DNA of 64,000 bases from Candidatus Ferrigenium bremense (GTDB lineage: Bacteria; Pseudomonadota; Gammaproteobacteria; Burkholderiales; Gallionellaceae): positions 33,071 to 97,070 of the forward strand of contig JAGRPI010000007.1 of the NCBI GenBank assembly GCA_019449635.1, read 5' to 3'. Positions 8,776 to 23,199 of the stretch are shown here, piece by piece (within the stretch, counting starts at the first letter, position 1; the number at the start of each line of letters is the position of its first letter). Below the pieces are notes generated by a model. The model ran no database searches and was not told the DNA's origin. It saw only the letters and a list, made by a program, of their open reading frames with translations. The position numbers were made by a program, and so were the translations under genes.

Positions 8776-10065
8776 ATGAAAATAGCCTCCCTCAGCGCCG
8801 AACAGGCCCCGCCGATCAGCTTGCCGCTACGCTTCTTCACCATGGCGCCGGTCTTTCTGGCGCTGGCCGCACTGCTGCTGGCATTGGCCGGCGGCAACCC
8901 GTTCGCGGAGCTGCGCTCCCCCGCACAGATCGCCGCGACGCATCACATCACCCTGGGATTCATGGCGATGATCATGATGGGTGCCATCCAGCAATTGCTG
9001 CCGGTCGTGATCGGCAGCCCGATGCCCGCACCGCGGCTGGTGGCATGGCTCACTTTCCTGCCGCTGATAGCGGGCGCGCTGTCGTTGTCCGCCGGCTTCA
9101 TGCTGGGCAGGACGGAGCTGCTCAATCTTTCCTGGCCGCTGCTGGGATTGGCTTTCCTGGTATTCATCGTCGCAAGCCTGACCAGCCTGGCGCGCGCCAG
9201 CGCGAAAAATGCGACGAAAACCGCCCTGCTGCTGGCCATCCTCTCGCTCGCGGGCGCCGTCACGTTCGGCATGCTGCTCGCCGCGGGTTACGCCAACGGT
9301 TTGCCGCTGCCCTTTGCCAAGCTGGCGACTGCCCATATCAGCCTGGCATTGGGCGGCTGGGTACTATTGCTGGCGATCGGCGTGTCTTACCAGGTCGTGC
9401 CGATGTTCCAGCTCACCCCGAACTACCCGAAATGGATGACTGCCGCTCTGGCTCCCGCCATTTTTGCGACCCTGCTGCTGAACCTGGCGCTGCTCCTGCC
9501 GGAAGCGGCGCCGCGCTGGGCGGGATTCATCGCGGAAGCCCTCTTCTGGTCATTGGCCTGCTGCTTCGCCGTGGTCACGCTCAGGCTGCAAACCCAGCGC
9601 CGCCGCCACATTCCGGATGCCCCGCTGAATTTCTTCCGGGTGAGCATGTTCTCGCTGTTGCTTGCCGCAGCGTTTTCGCTGGCAGCGCTGGCTTTTCCGA
9701 TGGCTGTCAATCATCTCCGGACGCTGTCCGCTCTGGCCTTCCTGCTGGGTTTCGCGCTCTCCCTGATCCAGGGCATGCTTTATAAAATCGTCCCGTTCCT
9801 GGTGTGGTTCCACCTGTTTCGCGGCGGACTCAAGACGGGCGTCCCGAACATGAAGAACATCATCCCCGAACCCTGGATTTGGCGGCACCTGTGGCTGCAC
9901 AGCAGCACACTGCTTGCGGCACTGCTGGCGCCCTGGTGGAACGCGGCGGCATGGCTGGTGATGCTCGGACTGCTGCTGCAGGGAGCGCTGCTGGGCTATG
10001 GCGTCATTACCGGCATCGCGGTTTACCGGCGCACCTTCCGGAAAATCGAACAAACACAACCATGA
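8776..10065 (+). CDS. Polytopic membrane protein resembling heme-copper oxidase subunit I/NnrS-type proteins
   Basis: The 429-aa protein has about 12 hydrophobic helices. A His pair sits at the start of one helix (ATHHITLGFMAMIMMGAIQQLLP), and there are further conserved-looking His residues (AHISLALGGWVLL, WFHLFRGG). This layout resembles heme-binding oxidase subunit I-like proteins seen beside hemerythrin/DUF2249 genes. Substrate and cofactor are not proven. The start is ATG 8776 because upstream codons come from repeat D2. The context suggests NO or O2 metabolism at the cytoplasmic membrane. Confidence 0.7.
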   Translation: MKIASLSAEQAPPISLPLRFFTMAPVFLALAALLLALAGGNPFAELRSPAQIAATHHITLGFMAMIMMGAIQQLLPVVIGSPMPAPRLVAWLTFLPLIAGALSLSAGFMLGRTELLNLSWPLLGLAFLVFIVASLTSLARASAKNATKTALLLAILSLAGAVTFGMLLAAGYANGLPLPFAKLATAHISLALGGWVLLLAIGVSYQVVPMFQLTPNYPKWMTAALAPAIFATLLLNLALLLPEAAPRWAGFIAEALFWSLACCFAVVTLRLQTQRRRHIPDAPLNFFRVSMFSLLLAAAFSLAALAFPMAVNHLRTLSALAFLLGFALSLIQGMLYKIVPFLVWFHLFRGGLKTGVPNMKNIIPEPWIWRHLWLHSSTLLAALLAPWWNAAAWLVMLGLLLQGALLGYGVITGIAVYRRTFRKIEQTQP

Positions 10066-10069
10066 AAAA

Positions 10070-10300
10070 AACCTTCAGAAATTTGTTTTGCGGGATGGCA
10101 GGCTGGACACGGCGATGCGAAGCATTTGGGGCGGGCAAGCCTGCTGCTCCGCGTTCCCGCACCGGAGGGCTTGCGCCCCACCGTGTCGCGCGGGCACCGC
10201 AAGGAGCCGCGCAGCAAATGATGAGGCATATCTGGTTAGATAGACGAGGAATGAGCGAGCACGCGACGCCGCGATTTGCCCGCAAAACGGATTTATGGAG
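10070..10300. repeat. Family F long dispersed repeat (copy 1)
   Basis: The right half (gaatgagcgagcacgcgacg) and the central part (cccgcaccggagggcttgcg) match, in the same relative order, the reverse complement of 55253-55500 upstream of hisG. A shorter fragment lies inside def (23537-23619). It fills the 250-base gap before the SirB2 gene. The open frame that crosses it (MKKTFRNLFCG...) looks repeat-derived, not a gene. Confidence 0.65.
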
Positions 10301-10315
10301 GTTTTTTTGAGTTTC

Positions 10316-10690
10316 ATGCTGATCAAACACATCCACATCACCTGCGCAGTCCTCAGCTACACGCTGTTCTTCCTGCGCGGCATCTGGAGTTTCAACGGCT
10401 CGCCCATCATGCGGCAACGCTGGATCAGGGTGGTGCCGCATGTCGTGGATACACTGCTGCTCGTCAGTGCGCTGACGCTGGCTTTCACCATCCGCCAGTA
10501 CCCGTTCGTGGATGCGTGGCTGACCGCCAAGGTCTTCGGCCTGCTGCTGTATATCGGGCTGGGCTTTGTCGCACTGAAATACGGCAAGAGCAAAACCATC
10601 CGTATCTCCGCATGGCTGGCGGCACAGGCAGTGTTCGGTTACATCGTGCTGGTCGCAGTCAACCACAACCCCTTGCCATTCATCCATTGA
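10316..10690 (+). CDS. SirB2 family membrane protein
   Basis: This 124-aa protein has four hydrophobic helices and the SirB-type opening LIKHIHITCAVLSYTLFFLRG, with RVVPHVVDTLLLVSAL in the second helix. The family is found in many proteobacteria without an established biochemical role. ATG 10316 was chosen, but TTG 10307 lies at better spacing from the ggagg at 10297-10301 and may be used. The next hemerythrin-like gene starts 10 bases after the stop. Confidence 0.75.
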   Translation: MLIKHIHITCAVLSYTLFFLRGIWSFNGSPIMRQRWIRVVPHVVDTLLLVSALTLAFTIRQYPFVDAWLTAKVFGLLLYIGLGFVALKYGKSKTIRISAWLAAQAVFGYIVLVAVNHNPLPFIH

Positions 10691-10700
10691 GGACCACAAC

Positions 10701-11255
10701 ATGATTTCATTTGCATCCACAGAGACCGCCCCCAGTTTCGACCACCCGCTGGAAATGCTGAGCGCCTGCCACGGCAAGATCCACCGGCAACTCGATACCC
10801 TGCAAAAACTGGCTGCCCATTTGCCCGCACACGGTTGCGACCAGCAGGTCCGGCAGGCCGCCCAGGGCATCCTGCGCTACTTCGACACCGCCGGACAGTT
10901 CCATCATCAGGATGAGGAAGAGCATCTGTTCCCCACCCTGCTAGCCCTGGACACCCCCGAAAAGTCAGCTGTAAAAGCCCTGATCGCAGACCTGCTCGAC
11001 CAGCACGCCGTCATGTTCGCCGCCTGGAGCGATGTGCGCGCGGTATTGGTGAAACTTGCCGAAGGGGTGAATACGCCGCTGCCCGAAGCGCTGGTCAAAA
11101 AACTGGTCGGCAGCTACACCCCGCATATCGAACTTGAAGAGACCCAACTGCTGACGCTTTCTGCGCGCCTGCTCAGCCCGCAGCAGATCATGGCATTGGG
11201 GAAAAACATGGCGGAACGGCGCGGCGCGAAATTCCCTGCGGCACCGGCCAGCTAA
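10701..11255 (+). CDS. Hemerythrin-like domain protein (second)
   Basis: The 184-aa protein has hemerythrin-type His/Glu ligands: HPLEML and ACHGKIHRQL near the start, FHHQDEEEHLFP in the second helix, DQHAVMFAAW in the third, and HIELEETQLL in the fourth. Proteins of this length act in O2/NO sensing or iron-centre repair; the precise role is inferred. It ends the plus-strand run and faces the convergent nnrS gene. It is not obviously a duplicate of the gene at 8000. Confidence 0.8.
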   Translation: MISFASTETAPSFDHPLEMLSACHGKIHRQLDTLQKLAAHLPAHGCDQQVRQAAQGILRYFDTAGQFHHQDEEEHLFPTLLALDTPEKSAVKALIADLLDQHAVMFAAWSDVRAVLVKLAEGVNTPLPEALVKKLVGSYTPHIELEETQLLTLSARLLSPQQIMALGKNMAERRGAKFPAAPAS

Positions 11256-11357
11256 TCCAGCCACCTCGGCTGCAGACTGGTGGATGATGCGGCGTGTCCC
11301 TCCCTGGGGAAACGCTGCGAACCGGGAAACAAGCGCAGCGAGTTTCGCTGAAACGGG

Positions 11358-12518
11358 TCAATGCTCCTTGCCGTCGATGCGCGGCTGCATGAGGATGGGA
11401 ATATACCGCCAGGCGAGCAGCGCAAAACAGGCGAACCAGCACGCCGCCGCGAGCTGGATCCAGTGCGCGTAACCACCGGGATGGATCTGCGGTGCGACGA
11501 CGCGCAGCACGAATCCCAGCATCATGATCCACAGCGCCAGCTTGTCGAGCGCATCGAACACCACCGTCCTGCCGGTGTGCCCCTTCGATATCCTGACGAT
11601 CATCGCGGGAATGATCAGCCCCATCGCGCCGAAGGTGAAGACATGCACGGATATGGATGCGGCCCCTTCCAAGTGGGTGACGTGCCTGAAGAACTCGATC
11701 AGCAACTGGGCGACGATGGCGAGGTAACCCAGGTACATGATGCCGATGTCGAGCCGCCGTACCGCCAGTTGCGGCTTCCAGAAGATGAAGCGCCCCATCA
11801 GCAGCAGCGCGAGCAGCAAGGCGATCCAGCCTGACAGCTGCGCCGGCACCAGGCTTTCGAAGACCAGCAGCAACCCGAGCAGCTTGATCGACTTGTCGAG
11901 CGCCGGCTTCTGCAGGATCGCCACATTGAATACACCCTTCATGAACTGCGCCAGCGTCCGTTCCAGCATCACCAAAAAGGCCATCCGGAACAGCCCCAGC
12001 GCCATGCTCCAGCCGACCTGCGCGTATTCGGCGCTGAGCATCAGGTTCTTCGCCATCAGGAAAGCCGGGAGGATCAGCAGGAAGAAATAGTTGTCTGGAT
12101 AGAAGTCGCCCTTGCGGTTGCGGATCAGCGTCCACAACAGCATCGCCACGATCGATCCCAGGAACAGGTTGTTGGAAAACCGGAACAGGAACGGCGGCCA
12201 GCCGCCTTCGAACCACATGCCGGCACGCTCGAAGATCCACGCGGCAGCCAGGAACATCAGCGCGTTGCCATGATAGCCGCGCACCTTCACCCAGTTCTTG
12301 GTCGAGGTCAGCAGGAAACCGCCGAGGATCGCCCAGCCGAAGCCGAAGAACATCTCATGGGCATGCCACTGCACCGCGGAAAATGAGGTCGCCGGCGCCT
12401 CGACGGCACCGGAAAAGAACAATGCCCACAGGATTGGCAGGCTCAATCCAGACAAACAGGCCAATGCGAAAAACGGGCGAAATCCCACCAGCCAGAGCGG
12501 ATGCGCGGACAGTTTCAT
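11358..12518 (-). CDS. nnrS: NnrS family heme/copper-containing membrane protein
   Basis: NnrS proteins are multi-pass membrane proteins linked to tolerance of nitric oxide and nitrosative stress. The 386-aa sequence opens with the family signature HPLWLVGFRPFF. It has WHAHEMFFGFGWAILGGFLLT near residues 50-70 and HVFTFGAMGLIIPAMIVRISKGHTGR in the C-terminal half. ATG at 12518 follows a strong ggaggagaag ribosome site; the longer frame upstream is not needed. The 241-base gap upstream (12519-12759) must hold its promoter, but I see no convincing operator. Confidence 0.9.
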   Translation of the reverse strand: MKLSAHPLWLVGFRPFFALACLSGLSLPILWALFFSGAVEAPATSFSAVQWHAHEMFFGFGWAILGGFLLTSTKNWVKVRGYHGNALMFLAAAWIFERAGMWFEGGWPPFLFRFSNNLFLGSIVAMLLWTLIRNRKGDFYPDNYFFLLILPAFLMAKNLMLSAEYAQVGWSMALGLFRMAFLVMLERTLAQFMKGVFNVAILQKPALDKSIKLLGLLLVFESLVPAQLSGWIALLLALLLMGRFIFWKPQLAVRRLDIGIMYLGYLAIVAQLLIEFFRHVTHLEGAASISVHVFTFGAMGLIIPAMIVRISKGHTGRTVVFDALDKLALWIMMLGFVLRVVAPQIHPGGYAHWIQLAAACWFACFALLAWRYIPILMQPRIDGKEH

Positions 12519-12759
12519 CTTCTCCTCCGGCTGTTCATTTGTGCGAGTCCCGGAGGGGCGGCGAGCGGCATCGAGCCGCATGATAGACATACATGTTTAG
12601 AGACTGACAGAAGCATTCGATCTTTTTCCTTTTTACTGAATTTGAGACATCTTTTACCCAATATTGTCCATCAAGCTGAATATCCCCTCCCCCTTGCACA
12701 GTGTGAAGGAACTGGTATGGCTCTAACAAATCCTTGCACCTGCACCCGCCACTTCAACG

Positions 12760-13626
12760 CTATTTAATCTCTTCCACCCTGATCAGCACGCTGCGCTGCT
12801 CGCGCGTCCGGGATGCGCCGCGCGTGGAAATGGTCGAGTCGTCATTGTTCTTCTGCTGTCCCAAGCCGCCCACTTCCAGCCATTCGCCCAGGCGGCCGGA
12901 TACGGTACTGGAAGCCTGCTGGACACGCACGGTCGGCTGGTCGCCGCTGCCCGGCACGAGCGCATCGTTCTGCACGCTGATTTCCAGCGTGACCCGTTCG
13001 CCACTGATGCGCGGCAGCACATAAAAACTGCTGTTCACTTCCTGGTATTGCGTGCTGTCGATCACCCGCGTGCCCCACCGGTCCTGTATCACCTGCCGCT
13101 GCGGAACGGGAACGGATTGCCCGCTGCGCACCAGCGCGCGATTGCCTTCCAGCACCTGCAATTGCTGGGTGTTGCGCTCGTCCTCGAGCGAGCGAGTGGA
13201 GGTCACCCTGGCCTTCAGCCTGTCCTGACCCTGCCCGAGCTCGACATTCAGGCCGCTGTTATCGCCGCTGCCCGGCGCGGCAATCCGCGCGTTGCGGCTC
13301 AAGCCGACATTGCCGGACACTTCGGTCAGGCGCTTGACGGTTTCGCTGTCCACGTTCTGCATCACGGTGATCTTCAGGCGGCGCGGCGCGACGTCGATGC
13401 TCTCCAGCAATTTCCTGATCTGCTCAAGGTTGCGCGGCGAGGTGCGCAGGATGAGCTGGTAATTCATGCCGCTGGCGGCATCGCCCTGGTCCAGCAACGG
13501 CCGGATGATGGGCAGCACCTCCTCCGCGCTGCGATGCTTGAGCGGAATGATCTCGAGTTCGCCGGCCCATGCAAGCTTGGGCAACAGCAGCAGGGCCATC
13601 CACAGCCAGCAAAATACGCTTTTCAT
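12760..13626 (-). CDS. Secreted protein with secretin N-domain (type II/III secretion-like)
   Basis: The 288-aa protein starts with a signal peptide (about residues 1-21, ending LAWAGEL). A secretin N1-like domain follows with the motif IIPLKHRSAEEVLPIIRPLL, and a second short repeat-like region (ILRTSPRNLEQIRKLLESID) follows that. It lacks the C-terminal secretin beta-barrel, so it is a periplasmic stand-alone N-domain protein, perhaps an accessory of pilus or type II secretion machinery. It lies 28 bases downstream of mltB on the same strand. Confidence 0.7.
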   Translation of the reverse strand: MKSVFCWLWMALLLLPKLAWAGELEIIPLKHRSAEEVLPIIRPLLDQGDAASGMNYQLILRTSPRNLEQIRKLLESIDVAPRRLKITVMQNVDSETVKRLTEVSGNVGLSRNARIAAPGSGDNSGLNVELGQGQDRLKARVTSTRSLEDERNTQQLQVLEGNRALVRSGQSVPVPQRQVIQDRWGTRVIDSTQYQEVNSSFYVLPRISGERVTLEISVQNDALVPGSGDQPTVRVQQASSTVSGRLGEWLEVGGLGQQKNNDDSTISTRGASRTREQRSVLIRVEEIK

Positions 13627-13654
13627 GACATCTCCTTTTGGCTCACGCCCAACA

Positions 13655-15664
<2,010 letters not shown>

Positions 15665-15714
15665 CACCGCGAGTTCTCTCGCCGACCCGTGAGGCGGTTT
15701 TTGCTGTAAAACCC

Positions 15715-15769
15715 GTAGGAGCAGGCCATGCCCGCGAACCGCTTTGTCGCGGGCATGGCCCGCTCCTAC
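15715..15769. repeat. REP-like palindrome (family G)
   Basis: The sequence gtaggagcaggccatgcccg pairs with cgggcatggcccgctcctac over about 22 bp with one or two mismatches. It resembles REP palindromes of proteobacteria. A short hairpin with a T-run (ending ggcggttttt, 15683-15703) just before it could terminate trxB transcription. It lies between trxB and the Smr gene. Confidence 0.8.
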
Positions 15770-15794
15770 AAATAACTCGTCCAATGAAAATGAA

Positions 15795-16364
15795 ATGACA
15801 AGGCAGAAAAATCCACTCGAGTCCGAAGATGCCGCGCTGTTCCGCGCGGCAGTCGGCGAAGTGAGACCGCTGCCCGACCAGAACCGCATCGGGCCGCAAA
15901 AACCGCCGCGCAAACCCTTGCCGCGCACTCCCGTCCCGCCCCCCGCTATCCCCGACATGCTATCCGACGGGTGCCCGACCAAAAGTTCTTCGGGTTTCGC
16001 CGCCGAGGATACGCCGGATGAATTCCTGCGCAACGGCCTGTCGCGCATGACCCTGCGCAAACTGCGGCGCGGCCACTGGCCGGTGCAGGACAGCCTCGAC
16101 CTGCACGGCAACACCAGCGACGCGGCGCGCAAGTTGTTGCAGGAATTTTTGCATGAGACGGCGCAGCGCGGGTTGCGCTGCGTGCTGGTGATCCACGGCA
16201 AGGGAATGAACAGCCCGGGCGGCGCTGCCGTGTTGCGCAGGCTCGTACGCCACTGGCTGGCGCAGCGCCCGGACGTGCTGGCCTGGTGCGACGCACCGCC
16301 CGGAGATGGCGGCAGCGGCGCGGCGCTGGTATTGCTGAAGGTTACTGAGCCGCCCGTCGAATAG
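15795..16364 (+). CDS. Smr domain protein (MutS2 C-terminal-like nuclease domain)
   Basis: The 189-aa protein has a Pro-rich variable N-terminal half and a C-terminal Smr domain with the motifs LDLHGNT and VLVIHGKGMNSPGG, typical of stand-alone Smr proteins (YdaL/SmrA type). Smr domains cut branched DNA or RNA; the target here is unknown. ATG 15795 was selected because codons upstream derive from palindrome G. Confidence 0.88.
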   Translation: MTRQKNPLESEDAALFRAAVGEVRPLPDQNRIGPQKPPRKPLPRTPVPPPAIPDMLSDGCPTKSSSGFAAEDTPDEFLRNGLSRMTLRKLRRGHWPVQDSLDLHGNTSDAARKLLQEFLHETAQRGLRCVLVIHGKGMNSPGGAAVLRRLVRHWLAQRPDVLAWCDAPPGDGGSGAALVLLKVTEPPVE

Positions 16365-16520
16365 CTGCAAGGCCGCTATGCGGACATTCGTAGCACCTAC
16401 TCGAAATGTTCATTGGTGCGCGTTCCGCCCCATTGGCGACTTTTCTAGACGTCGGGCGCCAGCTTGGGATAGGAGCGACATGTCCAGGATGTCCTCCAGC
16501 GTCCCCTCCGGCCACGGCGT

Positions 16521-17123
16521 TCATTTGCCATTCAGCTCATCGTCCTTGTAATACTTGGTGCCTTGAATCGTGGCCTGCAACGCAAGTCCGGTTTCAGTAA
16601 GCTGATACAGGTCCACGCCGGGCGCGACGGTAATTGCACCCGCTACTGCCCCTCCTTTTTCGCCGGATTTGGCGGCGGCATCCGCTTGTGCATCAGCCGC
16701 CCATCCGCTCTCGACAAATTGCTTGAAAGTCTTGGCCGTCGAGAATACGAAGACGCCCCGAAAATCCTTTACCCCCAGCCCGAAGCCAACACCGCCGGAA
16801 ACCATCCTCATATAGATATCCTTGCCACTTCGGTTGTCATGGGCAACTCCTGAGCCACCCGCCGCCGAAAAAAGAATCAGGTTTATACCGATATTGCTGA
16901 ACACCGCATAACCGGCTGCTTTTTGAATGTCGCTCCTGGCGAGCGGATGCACCTTGTACAGTTTCGCCAGGGTCTCGCCACGCATCTTCCGTATTTCTTT
17001 TTTCTTCTCTTCCGGGGAAACGGCGGCCGCCAAACCAGTAAAGCCGGAAAGAAAAATTCCAACAACTACAGCTGCCAAGACATGCATGCGGCAAGTGCCT
17101 GGCTTCACGATTTCATTCCTCAA
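16521..17123 (-). CDS. Ysc84-type lipid-binding protein, secreted
   Basis: The 200-aa protein has an N-terminal hydrophobic signal segment (residues 13-34, MHVLAAVVVGIFLSGFTGLA). A conserved Ysc84/SYLF domain follows with KAAGYAVFSNIGIN, GGVGFGLGVKDFRGVFVFST and a C-terminal TGLALQATIQGTKYYKDDELN. SYLF domains bind lipids; in bacteria these are periplasmic proteins of uncertain role. A downstream in-frame ATG at 17087 would also keep the signal. It is not in an obvious operon. Confidence 0.8.
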   Translation of the reverse strand: MRNEIVKPGTCRMHVLAAVVVGIFLSGFTGLAAAVSPEEKKKEIRKMRGETLAKLYKVHPLARSDIQKAAGYAVFSNIGINLILFSAAGGSGVAHDNRSGKDIYMRMVSGGVGFGLGVKDFRGVFVFSTAKTFKQFVESGWAADAQADAAAKSGEKGGAVAGAITVAPGVDLYQLTETGLALQATIQGTKYYKDDELNGK

Positions 17124-17230
17124 TGTATGTTATTCAAGTCAAATGGGCCAGGCTCGAATTGTTTTTTGGCCTGCCGCTCGCCGAAGCTGTGGGCAGGTGC
17201 TCCAGCCCCAGCGTGTATGCCGGGGCTGTC

Positions 17231-18349
17231 TCAGGCAGGCTGCCCGCAGATCACCCGATTACGGCCGCCATGTTTGGCCTGATAGAGCGCCTTGTCTGCG
17301 GCGGCAACCATCCGGTCGGCTAGCTGACGATCCCCCACGGCAGTCTCTTCGGCGGGCAGCATGGATAGTCCAATCGAGATGGTTAGATTGATCGAATGCC
17401 CGGAAGGCGCATATATGTTTTCTTCCGCAATGCAGCCGCGTATCCGTTCCGCGATCTGGCAGGCATGGTACATGTCGGTCTGCGGCAGGAGTACGACAAA
17501 TTCCTCGCCGCCATACCGGGCTATCGTATCGCCCACACGCAGCTGGGTCTGGATGAAGTTGGCCACGCTCATCAGCACTTCATCGCCCGTCTGATGGCCA
17601 TACGTGTCGTTGACGCACTTGAACTTGTCGATGTCGAGGAACATGCAGGCCAGCGGATGCTTGTGCCGGCGGGCCTGGCTGATTTCAATCTGGCAGCGGT
17701 GTTCGAAGTAACGGCGGTTCTGAACTCCGGTCAACGCATCAGTCAGCCCCAGCTGCTTCAAACGTTCCTGCGAGAGGGTATTTTCCAGGCAAATGGCGAT
17801 GATCTCGGCCAGTCGCTCAAGGAAGTCCGTCCCGCAGCCGGTGATATATCGATCCGGGTTGGCACTGCCCAAATGAAGGCTGCCGATCAGTTTGCCATGA
17901 CGCGTAAGCGGCAGGAGCGCAACCGATGCAATTGCACCCGACGTGGCATTGAAGAGCGCCTGGTGATGCAGGGTATTGAAGGCGCCCAGATAGGGGTCGC
18001 ATTTCCCGCCGTACAGCGTTTCAAGTGTGGCAGACGACTGGAGCAATGTGAGTCCGCTGCAAGCCGCGTCATTGCCATGCTCGTTTTCCAGAATCCGGGT
18101 GGCCTCATATTCCCGATCGATCAGCGCAAGGGTAACAAACTCTACCCCGAACGCCAGCTTGTACTCGGAGAACAGCAGGTGGATCAATTCCAGCAATGAA
18201 CCGGCCCCGACCAGTTGACGTTGGAGTTGGTCGAACCGGCGCATCTTGTTTTCGTTTTGCCGCGCTTCGTGCAGCAACGCTTCCAGCTGCTGGCGAAGGA
18301 AATAATTCTCTGATTGGAGATCATTGTTCATTGTTGCATTATCGGCCAT
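17231..18349 (-). CDS. Diguanylate cyclase with N-terminal DUF484/GAF-like sensor
   Basis: The C-terminal GGDEF domain makes cyclic di-GMP. The active site reads GGEEF (in ARYGGEEFVVLLP), preceded by DIDKFKCVNDTYGH, so it is expected to be active. The N-terminal 200 residues carry a coiled coil (about 10-45) and a GAF/DUF484-like region (SGAIASVALLPLTRHGKLIGSLHLGS). There is no transmembrane segment, so the enzyme is cytoplasmic. I used the ATG beginning MADNATM; an upstream ATG at 18376 would add nine residues. Confidence 0.88.
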   Translation of the reverse strand: MADNATMNNDLQSENYFLRQQLEALLHEARQNENKMRRFDQLQRQLVGAGSLLELIHLLFSEYKLAFGVEFVTLALIDREYEATRILENEHGNDAACSGLTLLQSSATLETLYGGKCDPYLGAFNTLHHQALFNATSGAIASVALLPLTRHGKLIGSLHLGSANPDRYITGCGTDFLERLAEIIAICLENTLSQERLKQLGLTDALTGVQNRRYFEHRCQIEISQARRHKHPLACMFLDIDKFKCVNDTYGHQTGDEVLMSVANFIQTQLRVGDTIARYGGEEFVVLLPQTDMYHACQIAERIRGCIAEENIYAPSGHSINLTISIGLSMLPAEETAVGDRQLADRMVAAADKALYQAKHGGRNRVICGQPA

Positions 18350-18466
18350 CCGGTTCCATTCTTTAGAAAAAACCATCAAAATTCGCTATTAAAAACCCGG
18401 CAGTTACTTTGCAACCCTCTGGCCACCAGAAAAAACGGCAGGCAAACCAGTTCAAATACACCGTTC

Positions 18467-19861
18467 TCAGCTTGCCTTCGGGTGGGTCATTTCCGCCGCC
18501 TGCACCCACAGGTCGAATTCGGCCTCCGTGACATAACCCGATGCCAGCGCCGACTGCTTCAGTGTGCTGCCGTCGCGGTAGGCGCGTTTGGCGATTTCGG
18601 CGGCGCGGTCGTAGCCGATATGCGGGGTCAGCGCGGTCACCAGCATCAGCGAGCGTCCCATCTGCTCCGCGATGCGCTCGCGATTGGCTTCGATGCCGCG
18701 CACGCAATACTCCTCGAAGCTCGCCATGCCGTCGGCGAGCAGGCGCACGCTCTGCAGGAAATTGTGCGCGATCAGCGGGCGGAACACGTTCAGCTCGAAA
18801 TTGCCGGAAGCGCCGCCGATGTTGATCGCGACATCGTTGCCGAACACCTGGCAGCACAGCATGGTCAGCGCCTCGCACTGCGTCGGATTCACCTTGCCCG
18901 GCATGATCGAGCTGCCCGGCTCGTTCTCCGGGATGCTGATCTCGCCCAGCCCGGAGCGCGGACCGGAGGCCAGCCAGCGCACGTCATTGGCGATCTTCAT
19001 CAGCGCGGCGGCCAGCGTCTTGAGCGCCCCGTGCGCCGCGACCAGTTCGTCGTTCGCGGCCAGCGCGGCAAACTTGTTGGCGGCGCTCCCGAACGGCAGG
19101 CCGGTACTGCGCGCCAGTTCGGCGGCGACGCACCCGCCGAATTCGGCATGGGTGTTCAGCCCGGTCCCGACGGCGGTGCCGCCCACCGCCAACTGGTGCA
19201 GCGGTTCCAGCGTGGCAAGGAGCGCCGCCTCGGCGTGTTGCAGCTGCGCGACGTAACCGGAAAACTCCTGCCCCAGGGTCAGCGGCGTGGCATCCTGCAG
19301 ATGGGTACGGCCGATTTTGACGATGCCGCCGAACGCGGCGGATTTTTTCTCCAGCGCCGTGCGCAACGTGCGCAGCGACGGCAGCAATTGCTGCGTGATG
19401 CCGGCAGCCGCCGCGACATGCATCGCACTGGGGAAGATGTCGTTGGACGACTGGCCGAGATTGACCTCGTCGTTCTGATGCACGAGACGGCTCGCGCCGC
19501 GCGTGCCGCCGAGCAGTTCCGAGGCGCGGTTGGCGAGCACCTCGTTCATGTTCATGTTGCTCTGCGTGCCCGAACCGGTCTGCCAGACCGACAGTGCGAA
19601 CTCCCGCTCGTGCTGGCTGGCCAGCACCTCGTCCGCCGCCCGCACGATGGCGATTGCCTTCTCCTCGTCCAGCAAACCGAGGTCACGGTTGGCCAGCGCG
19701 CAGGCGCGTTTCACCGCCGCCAGCGCGAAGATCAGCTCCCGCGGCATCCGCTCGGTCGAGATATGGAAGTATTGCAACGAGCGCTGCGTCTGCGCGCCCC
19801 ACAGGCGTTCCGCCGGGACTTCGATGGGGCCGAAAGAGTCGCGTTCCGTCCTAGTAACCAT
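18467..19861 (-). CDS. fumC: Class II fumarate hydratase
   Basis: FumC interconverts fumarate and malate in the TCA cycle without an iron-sulfur cluster. The 464-aa protein has the superfamily signature [11 protein letters not shown] and the [14 protein letters not shown] and [10 protein letters not shown] blocks. The start is the ATG preceded by aggaggaaaat; the longer open frame upstream crosses repeat H. It lies next to acnA on the same strand but 250 bases away with two repeats between, so the two may be separate transcripts. Confidence 0.97.
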   Translation of the reverse strand: MVTRTERDSFGPIEVPAERLWGAQTQRSLQYFHISTERMPRELIFALAAVKRACALANRDLGLLDEEKAIAIVRAADEVLASQHEREFALSVWQTGSGTQSNMNMNEVLANRASELLGGTRGASRLVHQNDEVNLGQSSNDIFPSAMHVAAAAGITQQLLPSLRTLRTALEKKSAAFGGIVKIGRTHLQDATPLTLGQEFSGYVAQLQHAEAALLATLEPLHQLAVGGTAVGTGLNTHAEFGGCVAAELARSTGLPFGSAANKFAALAANDELVAAHGALKTLAAALMKIANDVRWLASGPRSGLGEISIPENEPGSSIMPGKVNPTQCEALTMLCCQVFGNDVAINIGGASGNFELNVFRPLIAHNFLQSVRLLADGMASFEEYCVRGIEANRERIAEQMGRSLMLVTALTPHIGYDRAAEIAKRAYRDGSTLKQSALASGYVTEAEFDLWVQAAEMTHPKAS

Positions 19862-19885
19862 GGTATTTTCCTCCTGAGGGAAGAA

Positions 19886-19977
19886 CCCGCGTGGGCATAA
19901 AAGACATGCCCACCCTACACCGTTATTTTGATACAAGCAAAACCAGGTAGGGTGGGCACATCTTAGTGCCCACGCGG
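19886..19977. repeat. Family H palindromic repeat upstream of fumC
   Basis: Two inverted arms, cgtgggcataaaagacatgc with ccaccctac, and gtagggtgggcacatcttag with tgcccacg, enclose a 30-base AT-rich core. It occupies the region in front of fumC and is followed directly by repeat I. Confidence 0.8.
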
Positions 19978-20028
19978 ACAACATCAATCATATCCCGGCA
20001 CCACGCTCTCCATCGCACCAGCCCAACC

Positions 20029-20111
20029 CGCGTAGGGTGCAATAAGCGTAGCGCATTGCACCGGATGGTTATACATGCGGCGCAATGCCCGTTGGTTATT
20101 GTGCCCTACCT
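20029..20111. repeat. Family I palindromic repeat downstream of acnA
   Basis: Arms cgtagggtgcaataagcgta and ttggttattgtgccctacc face each other. It ends three bases from the acnA stop and could act as a transcription end for acnA. The spacer between the two dapD tails (636-710) contains a similar word pattern (taatgcgcaaagcgcgttat). Confidence 0.7.
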
Positions 20112-20114
20112 GGC

Positions 20115-22970
<2,856 letters not shown>

Positions 22971-23042
22971 GACAGGACCTCCTCGTTGGTGGAATGCGTG
23001 ACTACAAAACACCGGTAACGGACAATTACCCAAATAACGGCA

Positions 23043-23182
23043 ATTAGCCACGGATACACACGGATTGCCACTGACAAAACAAGGTGTTGTTGGAAAGCCG
23101 CCATTCACCCGAAATATGCATTGGGGAAGAAAGCTAAGCCATTAATAATCCGTGTTCATCTGTGTTAATCCGTGGCTGAACT
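23043..23182. repeat. Family A dispersed repeat (copy 2)
   Basis: The left arm is ttagccacggatacacacgg and the right arm ends ctgtgttaatccgtggctga. It fills the gap between acnA and def. Confidence 0.85.
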
Positions 23183-23199
23183 GTTTTTTTATAGGATTA

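Noticed and set aside
10062..10310. Small ORF starting MKKTFRNLFCG after the oxidase-like gene
   Set aside because: It lies within repeat F, whose second copy at 55253-55500 gives an unrelated translation, so it is unlikely to be a gene.
12655..12690. FNR/DNR-type box upstream of nnrS
   Set aside because: Only one half (ttgat on the minus strand) is present; the second half does not match.
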